Source of the DNA: Candidatus Hecatellales archaeon
Lineage (GTDB): Archaea; Thermoproteota; Bathyarchaeia; Hecatellales; Hecatellaceae
DNA length: 9,672 bases
Direction of reading: 5' to 3'
Assembly: GCA_003662485.1 (NCBI GenBank)
Contig: QMYD01000033.1
Coordinates: 1-9,672 of the forward strand
Shown piece by piece: positions 6,251 through 9,672 of this stretch. The number at the start of each line of letters is the position of its first letter. Positions within the stretch are counted from its first letter, which is position 1. The translations under genes and the position numbers were made by a program. The notes beneath the pieces are model-generated. The model searched no databases, was not told the DNA's origin, and was given only the letters and a program-made list of their open reading frames with translations.

Positions 6251-7062
6251 AGAGACTCTTGGAAATCTTCTTCCTTGGAACTGGTGGGGGTAGGTTTTCC
6301 ATAGTCACCCAGAAGCGTAGAACCGGGGGTTTGAGGATTATTTCTGGGAGGGTAAACCTCCACGTGGATCCTGGGCCTGGAGCCCTCGTATACTCCATTG
6401 AGCAGCATTTAGACCCTAGAAAGATTACTGGGCTCCTCATCACCCACGTCCATCCAGACCATGCTAACGATGGAAACGTGCTCTTGGAGGCTATGACTGG
6501 GGGCGCCCTAAGAAAGCATGGCTTCCTCGCCTGCGCTAGGAGTGTTACCAGGGGGAATGAGCATGCCGACCCCACCATTTCAAGGTATCATAGGGAGCTT
6601 CCCGAGAGGGTGGTGGAGTTAAAGGCTGGGGATAGGGTTTCCCTTGGAGGGGTTGAGGTTGAAGCTGTGAAGGCCGTGCACTACGACCCCGACACCATAG
6701 GCTTTAAGCTTAGGCTTCCTGAAGGTGAAACCCTCGGCTACACTTCGGATACCGAGTATTTTGAGGGGGTGGGGGAAGCCTATAAGGGCTTGGACGCCCT
6801 CATCCTCTGCACCATGAGGCCTAGGGGTGCACCCCTGAAATGGCACATGTCCATAGACGACGCCGTAAAGATTTTAGAGGAGGCGAAGCCCAGACAGGCC
6901 CTCCTAACCCACTTCGGCATGAGGATGCTCTCCCAGACAACCCCAGAGGAGGAAGCCAAATACGTGGAGAGGGTTACTGGGATACCAACGCAGGCTGCAA
7001 GGGATAACATGAGAGTTAAGGTTGAGAGGAAGAGGAGCCTAACAGAGTTCTTTGGAGGCTGA
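6247..7062 (+). CDS. Metallo-beta-lactamase-fold hydrolase (RNase Z/PhnP-like group)
   Basis: This 271-residue protein has the metallo-beta-lactamase fold. The metal site is complete: HVHPDH at 67-72 (HxHxDH), H145, D168 in TSDTEY, and H222 in LLTHFG. The opening LGTGGGR at 10-16 and the overall size match the Lactamase_B_2 branch that includes RNase Z and the phosphodiesterase PhnP, not the antibiotic-degrading lactamases. The RNase Z exosite arm is not evident, so a phosphodiesterase or nuclease acting on a small substrate is plausible, but the substrate is unknown. It starts with GTG that overlaps the previous stop (GTGA), and the next Met is residue 83, so the start is firm. It ends 3 bases before valS, in the same reading frame. 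Pairing with a phosphoesterase suggests the two hydrolases may act on related phosphate compounds; that is inference. Confidence 0.85.
   Translation: MKRLLEIFFLGTGGGRFSIVTQKRRTGGLRIISGRVNLHVDPGPGALVYSIEQHLDPRKITGLLITHVHPDHANDGNVLLEAMTGGALRKHGFLACARSVTRGNEHADPTISRYHRELPERVVELKAGDRVSLGGVEVEAVKAVHYDPDTIGFKLRLPEGETLGYTSDTEYFEGVGEAYKGLDALILCTMRPRGAPLKWHMSIDDAVKILEEAKPRQALLTHFGMRMLSQTTPEEEAKYVERVTGIPTQAARDNMRVKVERKRSLTEFFGG
7054..7058 (+). promoter_or_regulatory. Ribosome binding site that decides the valS TTG start
   Basis: GGAGG lies within the last codons of the preceding gene, 7 bases before the TTG at 7066. The in-frame TGA at 7060-7062 rules out a longer protein. Confidence 0.7.
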
Positions 7063-7065
7063 GCC

Positions 7066-9471
7066 TTGCAGTTTAAGCCGAAGATTCAGGAGAAACGTTG
7101 GAATCCAGCCTGGGAGAAGGAGATTTTCGAGTGGTGGGCTTCCCAAGGCCTCTACCGGTTTAACCCAGACTCAGGTAAGCCTATTTACTCGATTGATACG
7201 CCTCCCCCCTACGCTTCTGGAAGGTGGCATGTGGGCGGAGCCACCCACTACGCCCAGATAGACATGATTGCAAGGTATAAGCGGATGAGGGGCTACGAGG
7301 TTCTCTTCGCCTTCGGAATAGACCGAAACGGCCTCCCCGTCGAAATAGAGGTGGAGAAAAAGCATGGGGTTTCGGCTAGGGAAATCCCACGGGAAAGGTT
7401 TCTCGAGCTTTGCAGGGAATTCCTCGACGAGGTTGAGGCTGGAATAATCGCTACGGCGAAGCGGATGGGGATGAGCTGCGACTTTGAGCATATCTACCGC
7501 ACGGACAGCCCTGAGTATAGGGCTTTAACCCAGGCAACCTTCATCGAGCTCTGGCGTAGGGGACTAGTCTACTCTGATGATAGGCCTACCAACTGGTGTC
7601 CGGTCTGCGGAACCACCATAGCCGACGCTGAACTCGAATACCTCGAAGTGGAAACCTACCTCAACTATATCAGGTTCCCCCTCAAGGATGGAGGCAGCGT
7701 AACCATAGCCACAACTAGGCCTGAACTCTTATGCTCCTGCGCAGCGGTGATCTTCCACCCAGAAGATGAACGCTACCAGAATTTGAGGGATAAAACAGCC
7801 GTGGTTCCGCTGTACGAGAAGGAGGTTCCTATTATTCCTCACCCCAGCGCCAAGCCTGAGTTCGGCACGGGGGTGGCTATGATCTGCTCCTACGGCGACT
7901 ACACGGATATTAGGCTTTTCAGGGAGCTTGGGCTTAAACCCGTTATCGTGATAGATGCTGAGGGGAGGATGAACGAGTATGCAGGCCCCTACCGGGGGCT
8001 TAAAGTTGAGGAGGCGAGGGAGCGAATAGTCTCCGACCTGGAGAAGGCTGGATACCTGGTTAAGCGGGAGAAAATCAAGCATAAGATTCCATCCTGCTGG
8101 AGGTCTAAGAACCCCGTGGAGTTCATCTCTATGAGGGAATACTATTTAAAGCAGCTTCCCTTCCTCGAAGCGCTCAGAAGTATAGCGGAGAAAATGGTTT
8201 TCCACCCTCCAGAGGCGAGGCAGTACCTGCTCAACTGGATAAACTCCATCACGGTGGACTGGCCTATTTCGAGGAGACGCTACTATGGAACAGAGATACC
8301 CCTATGGTACTGCGCTAGGTGTGGTAGGCCCCACCTGCCTCCACCAGGCAGATACTACCAGCCCTGGAGGGAGAAGCCTCCCTTCGAGAAATGCGAGGCC
8401 TGCGGCTTCACGGAGTTTAGGGGGGAGGAGCGAACCTTCGACACGTGGATGGACTCCAGCATCTCCCAGCTCTACATCCTCGGCTATGGGAGGGATGAGA
8501 AGCTCTTCAAGAAAACTGCTCCATGCAGTCTCAGACCTCAGGGGGTGGACATTGTTCGAACCTGGCTCTACTACTCTGTTCTGCGAACCTACCAGCTACT
8601 GGGAAGCCAAGCCTTCAGGGAGGTTAGAATCTCGGGAATGGGCTTGGACGAGCATGGTGAAGCCATGCACAAGTCTAAGGGGAATATCATCTGGCCTGAA
8701 CCCATCTTCGAGAAGCTTGGAGCCGACGCCTTCAGGCTTTGGGGAGCCTCAGAAGCGAGGCTGGGCTCCGACTACAGATTTAGCTGGGAAAGACTTGAGG
8801 GGGCAGGCCGCTTCCTAACCAAGCTCTGGAATGTTTCCAGGTTTACCTCCTGCTTCCCCCAGCCTGAAGAAGGCTATGAGCTTCAGCCCCTAGACCGTAT
8901 GCTACTGGCCAAGCTTAACAGGGTTATAGGGGAATGCATTCGAGGCTATGAGGCCATGGATGTTTTCATTCCAGCTCAAACCATTCGAGGCTTCCTCTGG
9001 AGCTTCTTCGCAGACCACTATGTTGAGGCGGTGAAGGCTAGAGCCTACAACAGCGAGGGTGAATGGTCTGAGGAGGCTCAGAAGGCAGCATGGTGGACCC
9101 TCCACACCACCATAAAAACCATTCTAAAACTTCTCGCACCCATATGCCCGCATATAACTGAGGCCATATGGCTTAGAGTATACTCGCAGAAGTCTATTCA
9201 CTTAGAATCTTTCCCCGAGCCAAACCCCGAGTGGGAAAGCAGCCTCGAAGAGCTGGCTGAAGCCTTCCAAGCCTTTAACTCAGCAGTTTGGAAGTTTAAG
9301 AAGGATAGGGGGCTCCCCCTAAACGCTGGAATAGGTGAAGCCTACGCCCCTGAAAGCCTTAAACCCTTCCAAGCCGACTTAAAAGCCATGCACAAAATTA
9401 GGAATTTAAGGTTTGGAAAGCCTGCGAGCGGAGAATACAGTGTTTACGGGGAGGCTTACCTTAAGCCTTAG
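7066..9471 (+). CDS. valS: Valyl-tRNA synthetase (archaeal type)
   Basis: This 801-residue class I synthetase charges tRNA-Val with valine in the cytoplasm. Features in order: TPPPYASG then the HIGH-equivalent HVGG at 55-58; a CPVC zinc-like pair at 178/181; the editing domain opening at TTRPE 216-220, which removes mischarged threonine in this family; DWPISRRR at 398-405; a CARC...CEAC four-cysteine site (C416, C419, C443, C446); FDTWMDSS at 458-465; and the KMSKS-equivalent AMHKS at 533-537 followed by KGN. A helical anticodon-binding domain follows from about 600. ValS rather than IleS or LeuS is supported by the FDTWMDSS and ISRRRYYGTEIP segments. The length fits archaeal ValS without the bacterial C-terminal coiled coil. 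The last H of HIGH is G, which I believe recurs in one archaeal ValS branch. TTG start; the next Met is residue 67, beyond the HIGH motif. Last gene of a three-gene operon. Confidence 0.94.
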   Translation: MQFKPKIQEKRWNPAWEKEIFEWWASQGLYRFNPDSGKPIYSIDTPPPYASGRWHVGGATHYAQIDMIARYKRMRGYEVLFAFGIDRNGLPVEIEVEKKHGVSAREIPRERFLELCREFLDEVEAGIIATAKRMGMSCDFEHIYRTDSPEYRALTQATFIELWRRGLVYSDDRPTNWCPVCGTTIADAELEYLEVETYLNYIRFPLKDGGSVTIATTRPELLCSCAAVIFHPEDERYQNLRDKTAVVPLYEKEVPIIPHPSAKPEFGTGVAMICSYGDYTDIRLFRELGLKPVIVIDAEGRMNEYAGPYRGLKVEEARERIVSDLEKAGYLVKREKIKHKIPSCWRSKNPVEFISMREYYLKQLPFLEALRSIAEKMVFHPPEARQYLLNWINSITVDWPISRRRYYGTEIPLWYCARCGRPHLPPPGRYYQPWREKPPFEKCEACGFTEFRGEERTFDTWMDSSISQLYILGYGRDEKLFKKTAPCSLRPQGVDIVRTWLYYSVLRTYQLLGSQAFREVRISGMGLDEHGEAMHKSKGNIIWPEPIFEKLGADAFRLWGASEARLGSDYRFSWERLEGAGRFLTKLWNVSRFTSCFPQPEEGYELQPLDRMLLAKLNRVIGECIRGYEAMDVFIPAQTIRGFLWSFFADHYVEAVKARAYNSEGEWSEEAQKAAWWTLHTTIKTILKLLAPICPHITEAIWLRVYSQKSIHLESFPEPNPEWESSLEELAEAFQAFNSAVWKFKKDRGLPLNAGIGEAYAPESLKPFQADLKAMHKIRNLRFGKPASGEYSVYGEAYLKP

Positions 9472-9486
9472 ATACAAGTCCATCCC

Positions 9487-9519
9487 TTTTTCCGAACCTT
9501 CCATTCGACTATTTCTTTT
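9487..9519 (+). terminator. T-rich terminator region after valS
   Basis: Five T residues at 9487-9491 and a second T-rich tract at 9510-9519 follow the valS stop by 16-48 bases, in the 81-base gap before the convergent gene. No strong hairpin accompanies them. I see no comparable T-run for the - strand gene here. Confidence 0.4.
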
Positions 9520-9552
9520 GTATTCGTAGCCTGACCCTGCCGTAAGGCCTTT

Positions 9553-9672
9553 CTACTCTGACTTTCCCTTTTTTGAGAGGTATAGGAGGCGGTTTATGCC
9601 GTTTATCATGGCTTCAACGCTGGCTCTTACAATATCGGCGTTGGCGGCTCTAGCTGAAACCATGCGCCCCTC
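9553..9672 (-). CDS. leuA: C-terminal end of a 2-isopropylmalate synthase-type enzyme (partial)
   Basis: On the - strand, 39 codons run in from the window edge and stop at TAG (9553-9555). The translation contains NADIVRASVEAMINGINRLL, which matches the pattern at the very end of the LeuA C-terminal regulatory (LeuA_dimer) domain, where a D-I-V-x-A-S helix is followed by an alanine/asparagine-rich helix and a short basic tail. The enzyme would condense acetyl-CoA with a 2-oxoacid; full LeuA makes 2-isopropylmalate for leucine synthesis. Citramalate synthase and homocitrate-synthase relatives share this domain, so the exact substrate is open. The catalytic barrel and start lie outside the window. 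It converges on valS with an 81-base gap. Confidence 0.7.
   Translation of the reverse strand, partial: EGRMVSARAANADIVRASVEAMINGINRLLYLSKKGKSE

Noticed and set aside
8285..8818. A 177-codon open frame inside valS (+)
   Set aside because: It is a shadow frame with no family signature; the valS frame carries all the conserved motifs across this stretch.
1..9672. CRISPR array, insertion sequence or integrated element (including tRNA-Ile as an attachment site)
   Set aside because: No regularly spaced repeats, transposase or integrase gene; no partial tRNA copy seen in the flanks.

Overview
The window looks like chromosomal DNA from an archaeon, probably a thermophile of the TACK (Thermoproteota-like) group. 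The evidence is a HerA/NurA DNA end-resection pair, an archaeal-type valyl-tRNA synthetase, a tRNA gene that encodes its own CCA, TATA-box promoters about 26 bases ahead of genes, and Shine-Dalgarno sequences combined with TTG or GTG starts. I cannot name the species. There is no sign of phage, insertion sequences, CRISPR or plasmid genes; gene packing is dense and apart from the first promoter region the gaps are all short.

Layout. Bases 1-60 may hold the end of an upstream gene. Bases 143-2646 form a self-contained two-gene unit on the + strand, with its own promoter and a pyrimidine-tract terminator: a NuoC-like subunit, then a 659-residue protein that joins a NuoI-like 2x[4Fe-4S] ferredoxin, a NuoB-like subunit and a NuoD-like subunit in one chain. 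Together they would form the Q-module (peripheral arm) of a complex I / energy-converting-hydrogenase relative. No membrane subunit and no NADH-binding subunit is encoded here.

On the - strand, nurA and herA (11-base overlap) run from about 5494 down to 2881 and are followed by tRNA-Ile(GAU), which has its own TATA box and T-run terminator. A divergent promoter region at 5495-5617 separates nurA from a + strand operon of three tightly joined genes: a calcineurin-like metallophosphoesterase, a metallo-beta-lactamase-fold hydrolase and valS. At the right edge, on the - strand, are the last 39 codons of a probable 2-isopropylmalate synthase-type enzyme.

The most interesting object is the fused NuoI-NuoB-NuoD protein. 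Its NuoD part is neither a normal [NiFe] hydrogenase large subunit (each CxxC appears as CxxD) nor a normal quinone-reducing NuoD (the residues matching the quinone-contacting His and Tyr of Thermus Nqo4 are absent). It may therefore use a different electron acceptor. Other points are heavy use of TTG starts (4 of 7 complete genes), a HerA with TPRP where TQRP is expected, a strongly over-represented 7-base word (TAAGCCT/AGGCTTA), and a probably leaderless nurA mRNA.
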